Below are positions 27,456 through 39,105 of a stretch of DNA of 64,000 bases, piece by piece (positions within the stretch are counted from its first letter, which is position 1; each line of letters opens with the position of its first letter). The DNA comes from Streptomyces sp. SAI-127. GTDB lineage: Bacteria; Actinomycetota; Actinomycetes; Streptomycetales; Streptomycetaceae. The position numbers and the translations under genes were made by a program. The notes under the pieces are model-generated. The model was not told where the DNA came from. It worked only from the letters and a program-made list of their open reading frames with translations, and ran no database searches. The stretch spans positions 3,596,001-3,660,000 of the forward strand of contig NZ_JARXYJ010000001.1 of NCBI RefSeq assembly GCF_029894425.1, given 5' to 3'.

Positions 27456-27505
27456 CCTCAGCCGCGACCGGCTCCGGATCACTCCGGTGCCGGCCGCGGC
27501 TGAGG
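27456..27505 (-). terminator. Terminator at the end of the atp operon
   Basis: CCTCAGCCGCG (27456-27466) pairs with CGCGGCTGAGG (27495-27505), enclosing further complementary bases. It lies 24 bp beyond the atpC stop codon. Confidence 0.7.
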
Positions 27506-27529
27506 AACGTCATACGGCTCCGCGCTGGT

Positions 27530-27904
27530 TCAGCGCGCCGTCGCCGCACGCAGTCGTACGTCCGCACGACGCTCGGCGGCGGCGTCGCCCTCCGCCTTCG
27601 CGCGCTCCAGCTCCCGCTCCGCGCGCTGGACGTCGATCTCGTCCGACAGCTCGGCGATCTCGGCCAGCAGCGACAGCTTGTTGTCCGCGAACGAGATGAA
27701 ACCGCCGTGCACAGCGGCGACGACCGTCCCGCCATCACTCGTACGGATGGTCACCGGGCCCGACTCCAGCACACCGAGCAGCGGCTGGTGACCGGGCATG
27801 ACGCCGATGTCGCCGGACGTGGTGCGCGCGACGACCAGGGTGGCCTCGCCGGACCAGACCTCTCGGTCGGCCGCGACCAGCGCGACGTGCAGCTCAGCAG
27901 CCAA
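27530..27904 (-). CDS. atpC: ATP synthase epsilon subunit
   Basis: This 124-residue subunit of the F1 central stalk has a beta-sandwich N-terminal domain (LHVALVAADREVWSGEATLV, then GDIGVMPGHQPLL) and a C-terminal helical hairpin rich in Ala, Glu and Arg. It links rotation to catalysis and can inhibit hydrolysis. The start is TTG at 27904, 5 nt after GAGGAG; the longer frame from 27925 adds a poor leader. It is the last gene of the operon and is separated from atpD by 133 bp containing a strong hairpin. Confidence 0.93.
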   Translation of the reverse strand: MAAELHVALVAADREVWSGEATLVVARTTSGDIGVMPGHQPLLGVLESGPVTIRTSDGGTVVAAVHGGFISFADNKLSLLAEIAELSDEIDVQRAERELERAKAEGDAAAERRADVRLRAATAR

Positions 27905-27970
27905 GGTGGCTCCTCGGGTCACCACCCGGCGGTTCGGCCGGGTGTTGGTTACAAGTCTAGTGGGCGTGAA

Positions 27971-28000
27971 TGAGGGGGCGGGACGTGCCCCGCCCCCTCA
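27971..28000 (-). terminator. Hairpin between atpD and atpC
   Basis: TGAGGGGGCGGG (27971-27982) pairs with CCCGCCCCCTCA (27989-28000). Because it lies inside the operon, it may be a partial terminator or an mRNA-stabilising element that lowers atpC expression relative to atpD. Confidence 0.6.
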
Positions 28001-28037
28001 AGTGTGAACCACAGGGTTCACTCAGAACTCAGTGAGT

Positions 28038-30391
<2,354 letters not shown>

Positions 30392-30411
30392 GAGTCAGGT
30401 CCCTTCCGTCG

Positions 30412-32004
30412 TCACTTGGCCGTGGCGGCCGGCGCGTCTTCGCCGAGAAGCTTGCCGTCCGAAGTCTCGAACTGCTTCTTGAAGTCCGCGATGCCGTCGG
30501 CGATGGCGGTGAGCGTGTCGTCCGACATCTTGCCGCCCTCCTTGATGGAGGTCATGAGGCCCTGCTCCTTGCGGTGCAGGTACTCCAGCAGCTCCTTCTC
30601 GAAGCGGCGGATGTCGGAGACCGGGACCTCGTCCAGCTTGCCGGTGGTGGCCGCCCAGATGGAGACGACCTGGTCCTCGGTGGCCATCGGCTGGTACTGA
30701 GCCTGCTTGAGCAGCTCGACCAGTCGCTGACCGCGCTCCAGCTGCGCCTTCGACGCGGCGTCCAGGTCGGAACCGAAGGCGGCGAACGCCTCCAGCTCAC
30801 GGTACTGGGCGAGGTCCAGGCGCAGACGGCCGGAAACCTGCTTCATCGCCTTGTGCTGCGCGGAACCACCGACTCGGGAGACGGAGATACCGACGTTCAG
30901 CGCGGGGCGCTGACCGGCGTTGAACAGGTCCGACTCCAGGAAGCACTGGCCGTCGGTGATGGAGATGACGTTGGTCGGGATGAACGCCGAGACGTCGTTG
31001 GCCTTGGTCTCGACGATCGGCAGACCGGTCATCGAGCCGGCACCCAGCTCGTCGGAGAGCTTCGCACAGCGCTCCAGCAGACGGGAGTGCAGGTAGAAGA
31101 CGTCACCCGGGTAGGCCTCACGGCCCGGCGGGCGGCGCAGCAGGAGGGACACGGCGCGGTAGGCGTCGGCCTGCTTCGAGAGGTCGTCGAAGATGATGAG
31201 GACGTGCTTGCCCTCGTACATCCACTGCTGGCCGATGGCCGAACCGGTGTACGGCGCCAGGTACTTGAAGCCGGCCGGGTCGGACGCCGGGGCGGCGACG
31301 ATGGTCGTGTACTCCAGCGCGCCGGCCTCTTCGAGGGCGCCACGCACGGAGGCGATGGTCGAGCCCTTCTGGCCGATGGCGACGTAGACGCAGCGGACCT
31401 GCTTCTTCGGGTCGCCGGAGCGCCAGTTGTCACGCTGGTTGATGATCGTGTCGACGGCCAGGGCGGTCTTGCCGGTCTGACGGTCACCGATGATCAGCTG
31501 ACGCTGGCCACGGCCGATCGGGGTCATCGCGTCGACGGCCTTGTAGCCGGTCTCCATCGGCTCGTGCACCGACTTACGGGCCATGACGCCCGGAGCCTGC
31601 AGCTCAAGCGCGCGACGACCGCTGGTCTCGATCTCACCGAGGCCGTCGATCGGGTTGCCGAGCGGGTCGACGACGCGGCCGAGGTAGCCCTCGCCGACGG
31701 CCACGGAGAGGACCTCACCGGTACGGGAGACCGGCTGACCCTCCTCGATGCCGCTGAACTCACCGAGGACGACGCAGCCGATCTCGCGCTCTTCCAGGTT
31801 GAGCGCGAGGCCGAGGGTGCCGTCCTCGAACTTCAGCAGTTCGTTGGCCATGGCCGAGGGCAGACCCTCGACCTTCGCGATGCCGTCGCCGGCAAGGGTG
31901 ACCGTACCGACCTCCTCGCGCGAGGCCGCGTCCGGCTTGTACGACTGGACGAAGTTCTCCAGCGCGTCCCGGATCTCCTCCGGCCGGATCGTGAGCTCCG
32001 CCAT
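30412..32004 (-). CDS. atpA: ATP synthase alpha subunit
   Basis: The 530-residue non-catalytic nucleotide-binding F1 subunit has Walker [22 protein letters not shown]-type Walker B ([11 protein letters not shown]) and the Arg finger region in [14 protein letters not shown]. The C-terminal extension ([12 protein letters not shown]) is typical of actinobacteria. ATG at 32004 begins [12 protein letters not shown] longer open frame to 32079 reads through a G-block repeat and is not used here. The 125-bp gap to atpH contains that repeat (32047-32070). Confidence 0.97.
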   Translation of the reverse strand: MAELTIRPEEIRDALENFVQSYKPDAASREEVGTVTLAGDGIAKVEGLPSAMANELLKFEDGTLGLALNLEEREIGCVVLGEFSGIEEGQPVSRTGEVLSVAVGEGYLGRVVDPLGNPIDGLGEIETSGRRALELQAPGVMARKSVHEPMETGYKAVDAMTPIGRGQRQLIIGDRQTGKTALAVDTIINQRDNWRSGDPKKQVRCVYVAIGQKGSTIASVRGALEEAGALEYTTIVAAPASDPAGFKYLAPYTGSAIGQQWMYEGKHVLIIFDDLSKQADAYRAVSLLLRRPPGREAYPGDVFYLHSRLLERCAKLSDELGAGSMTGLPIVETKANDVSAFIPTNVISITDGQCFLESDLFNAGQRPALNVGISVSRVGGSAQHKAMKQVSGRLRLDLAQYRELEAFAAFGSDLDAASKAQLERGQRLVELLKQAQYQPMATEDQVVSIWAATTGKLDEVPVSDIRRFEKELLEYLHRKEQGLMTSIKEGGKMSDDTLTAIADGIADFKKQFETSDGKLLGEDAPAATAK

Positions 32005-32046
32005 CTGGGTTCCCTGCTCTCCTTGTTGGGCCCGAAGTTTCACTTT

Positions 32047-32070
32047 GGGGGTCTGGGGGCGACCCCCAGG
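32047..32070. repeat. G5/C5 block interspersed repeat, copy B
   Basis: GGGGGTCTGGGGGCGACCCC continues to 32070 between atpH and atpA. It folds as CCTGGGGG/CCCCCAGG-type stems and could act as an intercistronic hairpin in the atp mRNA. Related to 22288-22310 and 40647-40671. Confidence 0.7.
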
Positions 32071-32129
32071 ATTCTTCATGTACGGCCCAACCAGGGCCGT
32101 CGTAAGTACGTACTGCTATGAAGTTGCTG

Positions 32130-32945
32130 TCAGCCCGCCAGGCGGCGGCCGGCGTCCTCGATGCGGTCCGCGATGGAGCCGTTGATGACCTCGTCGCCGA
32201 CCTGCACCCGGATCCCGCCGAGGACCTCGGGGTCCACGTCGAGGTTGAGGTGCATCTGGCGGCCGTAGAGCTTCGCCAGGGCACCGCCCAGACGCTGCTT
32301 CTGCTGGTCGCTCAGCGGAACCGCCGAGGTGACGACGGCCACCATGCGGTCCCGGCGCTCGGCGGCGAGCTTGGACAGGGACTCCAGTCCCGCCTCCAGG
32401 CTACGTCCCCGGGGCGCGGCCACAAGGCGCGTCACCAGACGCTCGGTCGTCGCATCGGCGCGGCCGCCGAGCAGGCTGCCGAGCAGCTCACGCTTGGCCG
32501 TGGCCGTTGCGGCGCGGTCGGTCAGCGCGGCGCGCAGCTCGGTGCTCGAGGCGACGATCCGGCCGAACCGGAACAGCTCGTCCTCGACGCTGTCGAGCTT
32601 GCCCCGCTGCTGCGCGGCGGTGAGGTCGGCGGCGTCGGCCAGCTCCTCCAGCGCGTCCACCAGGTCACGCGAGCGCGACCAGCGGGAGCGCACCATGCCG
32701 GACACCAGGTCGGTGGCGGGGCCTCCGACCTGCGTGCCGATCAGGCGCTGGGCCAGTTCGGCCTTGGCCTCGCCGGGCTGCGCCGGGTCGGTCAGGACCC
32801 GACGCAGCGACACCTCGCGGTCGAGCAGCGCGGTGACGGCGGCCAGCTCGTCGGCGAGCGAGCCGGCGTCCACGGACGTGTTGTCCGTCAGCGCGTCGAG
32901 ACGCTCGCGTGCGGCTGCCAGGGCATCGCGGCTCGCTCCGTTCAT
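32130..32945 (-). CDS. atpH: ATP synthase delta subunit
   Basis: The 271-residue peripheral-stalk subunit is longer than the 180-residue E. coli protein, as usual in actinobacteria, where an extra N-terminal helical region precedes the OSCP domain. The C-terminal motif PLSDQQKQRLGGALAKLYG and DPEVLGGIRVQVGDEVIN are classic for the family. It fixes the b subunit to the top of F1. The start ATG at 32945 overlaps the atpF stop by four bases (ATGA). Confidence 0.95.
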   Translation of the reverse strand: MNGASRDALAAARERLDALTDNTSVDAGSLADELAAVTALLDREVSLRRVLTDPAQPGEAKAELAQRLIGTQVGGPATDLVSGMVRSRWSRSRDLVDALEELADAADLTAAQQRGKLDSVEDELFRFGRIVASSTELRAALTDRAATATAKRELLGSLLGGRADATTERLVTRLVAAPRGRSLEAGLESLSKLAAERRDRMVAVVTSAVPLSDQQKQRLGGALAKLYGRQMHLNLDVDPEVLGGIRVQVGDEVINGSIADRIEDAGRRLAG

Positions 32946-33484
32946 CGCGCGGCCTCGGCCTTCTCCTCGAGGTCGTCGAGGAAGCGGTCGATCACGCGGC
33001 TCTGCCGGGCGTGGTCCTCGAGGGACTCACCGACGAGCTTGCCGGCCAGGTCGGTGGCGAGCTTGCCGACGTCCTGGCGCAGCGCGGAGGAAGCGGCCTT
33101 GCGGTCGGCCTCGATCTGCGCGTGACCGGCGGCGACGATCTCCTCGCGCTGCCGCTGGCCTTCCGCGCGCATCTCGGCGATGAGCGTGGCGCCCTGCTCC
33201 TGCGCCTCCTGGCGCAGACGCGCTGCCTCGTGGCGGGCCTCGGCGAGCTGTGCCTTGTACTGCTCAAGGACGCTCTGGGCCTCGGTCTGCGCGGCCTCGG
33301 CCTTCTCGATACCGCCCTCGATGGCCTCGCGACGCTCGTCCAGAACCTTGTTGATGTTCGGGAGGAGCTTCTTGGCGAGGAAGCCGAAGACGATGACGAA
33401 GGCGATGAGGCCGATGACGAGCTCGGGGATCGGCGGAATGAGGGGATTCTCCCCCTCACTCGCCGCAATGAGCAGCTGGCTCAT
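32942..33484 (-). CDS. atpF: ATP synthase b subunit
   Basis: The 180-residue stator subunit has one N-terminal membrane helix (PELVIGLIAFVIVFGFLA, about residues 20-37), then a long Ala/Glu/Arg-rich coiled coil that reaches up the side of F1. It joins the membrane a subunit to delta. ATG at 33484 begins MSQLLIAASEGENPLIP. It overlaps atpH by four bases and follows atpE by 40 bp. Confidence 0.96.
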   Translation of the reverse strand: MSQLLIAASEGENPLIPPIPELVIGLIAFVIVFGFLAKKLLPNINKVLDERREAIEGGIEKAEAAQTEAQSVLEQYKAQLAEARHEAARLRQEAQEQGATLIAEMRAEGQRQREEIVAAGHAQIEADRKAASSALRQDVGKLATDLAGKLVGESLEDHARQSRVIDRFLDDLEEKAEAAR

Positions 33485-33524
33485 TTGTATGCCTTTCGTC
33501 TAGTCGGCTGGACTGTGTCGGTGA

Positions 33525-33773
<249 letters not shown>

Positions 33774-33829
33774 TTACGGACCGGTGGGGGTTGGCCACCG
33801 GACGACTTGGGGATCGAAAGTGCGCCGGA

Positions 33830-34657
33830 TCAGTGGTGCTCGGCGAGAGCGCCCTGAATGTAGGTGCAGGTCAGCAGGACGAAGACGTACGCCTGAAGGG
33901 CCTGGATGAACAGCTCGAAGGCAGTCATCACGATGACCATCACGAACGAGACGCCCGCGTAGGCGATGCCCACACCGTTCAGCATGTACCAGCTGGCGAT
34001 CGTGAAGAGCAGCAGCAGGGTGTGACCGGCGAACATGTTCGCGAAGAGTCGCACAGCGTGGGTGAACGGCCGGATCAGCAGGTTCGAGAACGCCTCGATC
34101 AGCATGGCCAGCGGCAGCACCGCGCCGAGCGACTTGTCGTAGCCCGTGACGTTCTTCCAGAAGCCGACGAACCCGTGCCGCTTGAAGGTCAGGGACACCC
34201 AGAGGATGTAGACGATCAGGGCCAGGACCAGCGGATACGAGATGATCGAGGTGACCGGGAACTGGGCGATCGGGATGATCGACCACAGGTTCAGCATCCA
34301 GACGAAGAAGAACAGCGAGACGACGAGCGGTACGTACTTCTCGCCTTCCTTCTTGCCGATGGTCTCGTAGACGACACCGCGCCGGATGAAGTCGTAGCCC
34401 GCCTCGGCGACCATCTGGAGCTTGCCGGGCACGACCTGCGGCCTACGGAAGGCCGCCCAGAAGAATCCGACGATGATGATCGAGCCGAGAAGCGCCAGCA
34501 ACATCGTCTTGTTGAAGTACAGGTTGCTGTCCCCGTCGCCCATCAAGGGCTGGAACAGGAACGAATGCAGGCCCGGGGACACTTCGGCGAAGCCACACCC
34601 GTCGAACAGGTGGCAGTTGGTGTCGAAGGCGAGCACCTGCGTCGGGTCAGCACTCAC
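33830..34657 (-). CDS. atpB: ATP synthase a subunit
   Basis: The 275-residue membrane subunit forms the proton channel against the c ring. The essential Arg lies in LLIRPFTHAVRLFANMFAGH, and five to six membrane helices are visible. GTG at 34657 is preceded by GGAG at 6 nt and gives VSADPTQVLAFDTN, the start I recall in orthologues. The longer frame to 34717 is unlikely. A 225-bp gap to atpI holds no feature I can support. Confidence 0.95.
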   Translation of the reverse strand: MSADPTQVLAFDTNCHLFDGCGFAEVSPGLHSFLFQPLMGDGDSNLYFNKTMLLALLGSIIIVGFFWAAFRRPQVVPGKLQMVAEAGYDFIRRGVVYETIGKKEGEKYVPLVVSLFFFVWMLNLWSIIPIAQFPVTSIISYPLVLALIVYILWVSLTFKRHGFVGFWKNVTGYDKSLGAVLPLAMLIEAFSNLLIRPFTHAVRLFANMFAGHTLLLLFTIASWYMLNGVGIAYAGVSFVMVIVMTAFELFIQALQAYVFVLLTCTYIQGALAEHH

Positions 34658-34882
34658 CGCGGGCTCCTTCAGCGTGGCGCATAGGTACGGCAACCTCGTT
34701 GTGTCGGCGCGACTCATGGCCGCGGTTCGGCACGGGACTGGTGTTTCGGATGTGGGGGCGGCTCTTGGGCATCTCGCCTCGCGATTGAGCAGGCGTCAGC
34801 TCGGATGCCCGCGCCCGCGATGCCGCAGTTGGCACCGGACGATAGCAGGAGATCTCGTGCGCCTTTATTCCGGCCCTACCCC

Positions 34883-35296
34883 TCACGACGAGTGCTCCGA
34901 TTTTTCGGGCTCGACGTAGAGGATCTTGGACTTCATGTGGGCACGCGTCTGCGCGGCGATCCAGGCGAGGGTGCCGGCGACCAGCGTGAACGCGAAGGCC
35001 TTGGGGTGGAAGAGCGTCGTGTTCTTGAACGCGGCCATGAAGATGAACAGCAGCAGAATCTGTGCCGCATACAACATCAGACCCATGGCCTGGAAAAGGT
35101 GCGGAAGCGATTTGGCAGTGCGCTGGAGAACGTAGAGGCCCAGCCCCATGAAGAGGATCACGATCAGCGTCGCCACCCCCGCCCCGATCGCCCCCTTGCC
35201 ACCGGCGACCACACCACTGACGACGGCGGCGACAGCACCGACGGCAGCCGTGGGCACGGCGGCCTGAGCCAGGATCCGGACGTCGTTGGACGGCAT
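34883..35296 (-). CDS. atpI: AtpI-like protein of the atp operon
   Basis: The 137-residue protein has four membrane segments (about residues 10-30, 36-55, 68-88 and 98-115) and is the first gene of the operon. AtpI proteins are thought to help assemble the c ring. Sequence conservation in this family is low, so the call rests on position, size and topology. ATG at 35296 begins MPSNDVRILAQAA. The promoter should lie in 35297-35600. Confidence 0.85.
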   Translation of the reverse strand: MPSNDVRILAQAAVPTAAVGAVAAVVSGVVAGGKGAIGAGVATLIVILFMGLGLYVLQRTAKSLPHLFQAMGLMLYAAQILLLFIFMAAFKNTTLFHPKAFAFTLVAGTLAWIAAQTRAHMKSKILYVEPEKSEHSS

Positions 35297-35605
35297 GGCG
35301 GCAACTCCGCTTTCAAAGGGGGGCAGGGTGTCGTCATGGACGAGCGTAGTCCCGGGCTGAGGGTGACCCTCACGCCAATGGACCGTCGCACCACGGTCCT
35401 TCGGCTCCGCCCTGGGTTCTCGTGAACCGTATCACAAACTATTTGATGCGGTCTTTACCTAGATGGTGTGCTCGCTGTCACACATGAGAGTGAAGCTGCG
35501 CGTCTGTGCAGAAACGCGGTCGACTTGTCTGGTATAAGGGCGGTTTGTCGCCCTGTCGAACTCCCACGCGTTGGCAATGCTTTAGTCAGATTCTTACCTT
35601 GGGCG
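35297..35605. other. Upstream region of the atp operon
   Basis: These 309 bases separate the glycosyltransferase gene from atpI. They are AT-richer than their surroundings, particularly 35420-35600, and contain the best promoter candidate at 35531-35560. No other gene or RNA is recognised. Confidence 0.5.
35531..35560 (-). promoter_or_regulatory. Possible atp operon promoter
   Basis: On the minus strand, TTCGAC (35560-35555) and TATACC (35536-35531) are 18 bp apart. The spacer contains an inverted repeat GGGCG/CGCCC. The predicted leader to atpI would be about 230 nt. Other starts are possible. Confidence 0.35.
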
Positions 35606-36910
35606 TCAGCGCGAGGTCTCGGCCTTCCTCCTCTCCGGGGCGTGCGGACGAGCCCGCAGCGCGGTCGCGCCGTTGACACCCGCCACCCCGACGGCGACCG
35701 GGGTGCGCTGTTCCACTTCCACCGGCTCCGCGGTCACGGGACGCCGGCGGCGGTAGCGAGGCGGCACGACGGCCTGGGCCCACATCGGGGCGCGCGGGGT
35801 GAAGCGCGGCAGCAGGAGCAGCACGAGACCGATCGCGCTGAGGAACACGACGCCGAGCACGATCCACATGGACGCGGAGTTCACCGAGTAGGCGAGCGAG
35901 CCGAACGCGATCAGCGCCGACCAGAAGTACATGATCCACACCGCGCGGCTGTGCGAGTGCCCGATCTCCAGGAGCCGGTGGTGCAGGTGCCCGCGGTCGG
36001 CGGCGAACGGCGACTGACCGCGCCAAGTACGGCGCACGATCGCCGAGATCAGGTCGGCGGCCGGCACCGCGATGATGCTCAGCGGCAGCAGCAGCGGGAT
36101 GTAGACGGGGACCGTCTGGTGCACGGCCGCCTTCTCGGACCCGGCGAACAGCTTCAGCGCGTCCGGGTCGATCTGCCCGGTGATGGAGATCGCACCCGCG
36201 GCCAGCACCAGGCCGATGAGCATCGAACCCGAGTCGCCCATGAAGATCCGCGCGGGGTGCATGTTGTGCGGCAGGAAGCCCAGGCACATGCCCATCAGGA
36301 TCGCCGAGAACAGCGTCGCCGGGGCGGCCGCCTCGATGCCGTACGAGTACCAGATCCGGTAGGCGTACAGGAAGAACGCCGCCGCCGCGATGCAGACCAT
36401 GCCGGCCGCGAGACCGTCGAGGCCGTCGACGAAGTTCACCGCGTTGATGGTGATGACGACGAGCGCGACCGTCAGCAGGGTGCCCTGCCACTGGGTCAGC
36501 GCGACCGAGCCGACGCTGGGGATGGGCAGCCACAGGATCGTCAGACCCTGCATGACCATCACGCCCGCGGCGATCATCTGGCCGCCCAGCTTGATCAGGG
36601 CGTCGATCTCGAACTTGTCGTCCAGGACACCGATCAGCCAGATCAGGGCCGCTCCGGAGAGCAGGGCGCGCGGTTCGTTCGACTTCTCGAAGACCTCGCT
36701 GAGGTTGGTCAGGTGGTCGGCGACCAGCAGGCCCGCGCACAGTCCGAAGAACATGGCGATACCGCCGAGCCTCGGAGTCGGTTCCCGGTGCACGTCACGG
36801 GCCCTGATCTCCGGCATCGCTCCGGCCACGATCGCGAACTTCCGTACCGGCCCTGTCAGCAGATACGTCACCGCGGCCGTGATGCAGAGCGTCAGCAGGT
36901 ATTCACGCAC
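35606..36910 (-). CDS. WecA/TagO-family undecaprenyl-phosphate sugar-1-phosphate transferase
   Basis: The 434-residue integral membrane enzyme has about eleven membrane segments. Signature loops are GVLDDKFEIDALIKLGGQ (the DDxxD-like Mg site), NAVNFVDGLDGLAAG, FMGDSGSMLIG and the HIHH-like RGHLHHRLLE. It transfers N-acetylglucosamine-1-phosphate or a related sugar to undecaprenyl phosphate to start cell-wall glycopolymer synthesis. The cytosolic C-terminus of about 80 residues is Arg/Pro-rich. GTG at 36910 follows GGGGAA at 4 nt. The LCP ligase at 42283 would attach such polymers to peptidoglycan. Confidence 0.9.
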   Translation of the reverse strand: MREYLLTLCITAAVTYLLTGPVRKFAIVAGAMPEIRARDVHREPTPRLGGIAMFFGLCAGLLVADHLTNLSEVFEKSNEPRALLSGAALIWLIGVLDDKFEIDALIKLGGQMIAAGVMVMQGLTILWLPIPSVGSVALTQWQGTLLTVALVVITINAVNFVDGLDGLAAGMVCIAAAAFFLYAYRIWYSYGIEAAAPATLFSAILMGMCLGFLPHNMHPARIFMGDSGSMLIGLVLAAGAISITGQIDPDALKLFAGSEKAAVHQTVPVYIPLLLPLSIIAVPAADLISAIVRRTWRGQSPFAADRGHLHHRLLEIGHSHSRAVWIMYFWSALIAFGSLAYSVNSASMWIVLGVVFLSAIGLVLLLLPRFTPRAPMWAQAVVPPRYRRRRPVTAEPVEVEQRTPVAVGVAGVNGATALRARPHAPERRKAETSR

Positions 36911-37039
36911 AGGCTTCCCCACAGGTCTCGCTGGCCATCTCAGCCCCACACACTAGCGACGCACGCATATGGATGGGGACTTCCGGGTAGAGCCGATGGT
37001 TGCACGTGCGGCTGTGCCCGCAGGTGCGGATACCCCCGC

Positions 37040-38281
37040 TCAGGCCGGATACGGCGGAAATCCGCCGACCAGATCCCGCACTTCTTCACGTGCCCCGACG
37101 CTCTCGACCTCGCCGCGCACGACCCCCGCGAGCAGGGCGGCGATCCTCATCATCTCCTTCTCGGCCATGCCCTGGGTGGTGACGGCGGCGGTGCCGAGGC
37201 GCAGCCCGCGGCTGTCCGCGTGAGGCAGCGCACAGCAGTCGAGCACCATGCCCGCGGCCGCGAGCCGTCCCCTCGCCGTACGTCCGTCGGCGCCGAGGGG
37301 CGCCGGATCGGCCGTCACGAGATGGGTGTCGGTCCCGCCGGTGGTGACGACGAGCCCCTCGTCGGCCAGCGTGGCCGCGAGGACCCTCGCATTGGCCACC
37401 ACCTGATGGGCGTAGTCCGTGAACGCCGGTGTTGCCGCCTCCCCGAACGCGACCGCCTTGGCGGCGATGGTGTGCATCTGCGCGCCGCCCTGCGTGAACG
37501 GGAAGACGGCCCGGTCGACCCGCTCGGCCAGTTCGGCGCCGCAGAGGATCATTCCGCCGCGGGGGCCGCGCAGCACCTTGTGCGTGGTGGCGCAGACGAC
37601 GTCGGCGTACGGCACCGGACTGGGCGCCGCTCCCCCGGCGACGAGCCCGATGGGGTGGGCGGCGTCGGCGATCAGATACGCGCCCACCTCGTCGGCGACC
37701 TCGCGGAAGAAGGCGTAGTCGATGTGCCGGGGGTAGGCGATGGAGCCGCACACGATCGCCTTGGGCCGGTGGGTGCGGGCCAGTGCCCGGACCTGGTCGT
37801 GGTCGATGAGCCCGGTCTCGGCGTCGACGCCGTAGGGGACGAAGTCGAACCAGCGGCCGGAGAAGTTGGCGGGCGAGCCGTGGGTGAGGTGGCCGCCGTA
37901 GGGCAGGCCGAGGGCGAGGACGGTGTCGCCGGGGCGCAGGAGCGCGGCGTAGGCGGCCAGGACCGCCGAAGAGCCGGAGTGGGACTGCACGTTGGCGTGC
38001 TCGGCGCCGAACAGGGACTGCGCCCGCTCCACGGCGAGCCGCTCGGCGACGTCGACGATCTCGCAGCCGCCGTGGTGCCGGGCGCCCGGATAACCCTCGG
38101 CGTACTTGTTGGCCAGCGGAGAGCCCAGCGCGGCCAGTACGGCCGGTGAGCAGAAGTTCTCGGCGGCGATGAGCTGAAGCGTCGACGACTGCCGGTGGAG
38201 CTCCCCGAGCAGGATCTCGGCCAGCTCGGGGTCCTGCCGCGTGAGGACGTCGGCGGTGTGGGGCGCATGGGTGACCGACAT
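37040..38281 (-). CDS. glyA: Serine hydroxymethyltransferase
   Basis: The 413-residue PLP enzyme converts serine and tetrahydrofolate to glycine and methylene-tetrahydrofolate. The PLP lysine is in ATTHKVLRGPRGGMILC, and LIAAENFCSPAVLAALGS and KYAEGYPGARHHGG are family motifs. The motif usually read DMAHIAGLVA is DAAHPIGLVAGG here, so this is a divergent member. S. coelicolor carries a second, more canonical copy elsewhere, as I recall. ATG at 38281 begins MSVTHAPHTADV. The gene order glyA, phosphatase-like, Sua5-like, prmC runs on one strand. Confidence 0.93.
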   Translation of the reverse strand: MSVTHAPHTADVLTRQDPELAEILLGELHRQSSTLQLIAAENFCSPAVLAALGSPLANKYAEGYPGARHHGGCEIVDVAERLAVERAQSLFGAEHANVQSHSGSSAVLAAYAALLRPGDTVLALGLPYGGHLTHGSPANFSGRWFDFVPYGVDAETGLIDHDQVRALARTHRPKAIVCGSIAYPRHIDYAFFREVADEVGAYLIADAAHPIGLVAGGAAPSPVPYADVVCATTHKVLRGPRGGMILCGAELAERVDRAVFPFTQGGAQMHTIAAKAVAFGEAATPAFTDYAHQVVANARVLAATLADEGLVVTTGGTDTHLVTADPAPLGADGRTARGRLAAAGMVLDCCALPHADSRGLRLGTAAVTTQGMAEKEMMRIAALLAGVVRGEVESVGAREEVRDLVGGFPPYPA

Positions 38282-38430
38282 GGTGGGCTCCGGGGCGTCG
38301 ACGATGACGTACGTCCAATGTAGGCCCGGGGCCCGTGAGGTGCCCGGTCGTTACGTCCTTGCGGGTACACCCGTGAGCGCGGTGACGACAGGACCTCGTT
38401 CAGCCCCGTCCCCAAAGCGCCCGCCCTGCG

Positions 38431-39105
38431 TCACGCGCGCGCAGGAACCCCCGTCAGCGCCGTCACCACAGGATCCAGCGCCTCGTTTATCTCGTCCCCG
38501 ATCGAGCGGAAGAAGGGCAGCGGTGCTCCGTAGGGGTCGAAGACCTCGTCGGCCTCCGCGGTCGGGGCCAGGAGCCACCCGCGTAGAGCCGCCGCCGCGC
38601 GGACCAGGGCGCGTGCGCGGATCACCAGGCCGCCCTCCTCGAGGGGCGGCAGGGTCGCCGGGTCTATCGCCTTCACCAGACGGGTGAACTCCTTCAGCGT
38701 GAAGGTGCGCAGGCCCGCCGAGTGGCCCATCGAGATCACCTGCTGACGGTGGTCGCGGGTGGCGGTCAGGACCAGGTCCGCCATGATCACGTGTTCGTCC
38801 AGCAGTTCCCGGCCCATGAAACCGGAGGCGTCCGCGCCGAACTCGGCAAGGACGGTCTCCGCGTTGGCCTCCATGGGCGCGCCCTCGTGCCCCCAGGTCC
38901 CCGCGCTCTCCACGACCAGGCCGCCCCACAGCGGGTCGCCGAGCCGGTCCGCCAGGGCATGCCGGGTCAGCCGCTCGGTGATCGGCGAGCGGCACACGTT
39001 GCCGGTGCTGACGTGGAGGATGCGGAAGCTGTCACGCGGGAGACCTGTGAAGGTACGCGTCTCTTCCCCGTCCCATATGCCACGCCCCGCGTCAGGGGCC
39101 GTCAA
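38431..39105 (-). CDS. Low-molecular-weight phosphatase-like protein lacking the catalytic Cys
   Basis: The 224-residue protein has the fold pattern of low-molecular-weight tyrosine phosphatases and arsenate reductases: a P-loop near the N-terminus, STRDH-like middle helices, and DPYGAPLPFF as the Asp general-acid loop. The P-loop reads HVSTGNVCRSP. The family's catalytic Cys (CxGNxCRS) is Ser here, confirmed by the codon AGC, although the second Cys and the Arg remain. It may bind rather than hydrolyse phosphotyrosine. The TTG start at 39105 overlaps the Sua5-like gene's stop, so the two are coupled. Confidence 0.82.
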   Translation of the reverse strand: MTAPDAGRGIWDGEETRTFTGLPRDSFRILHVSTGNVCRSPITERLTRHALADRLGDPLWGGLVVESAGTWGHEGAPMEANAETVLAEFGADASGFMGRELLDEHVIMADLVLTATRDHRQQVISMGHSAGLRTFTLKEFTRLVKAIDPATLPPLEEGGLVIRARALVRAAAALRGWLLAPTAEADEVFDPYGAPLPFFRSIGDEINEALDPVVTALTGVPARA

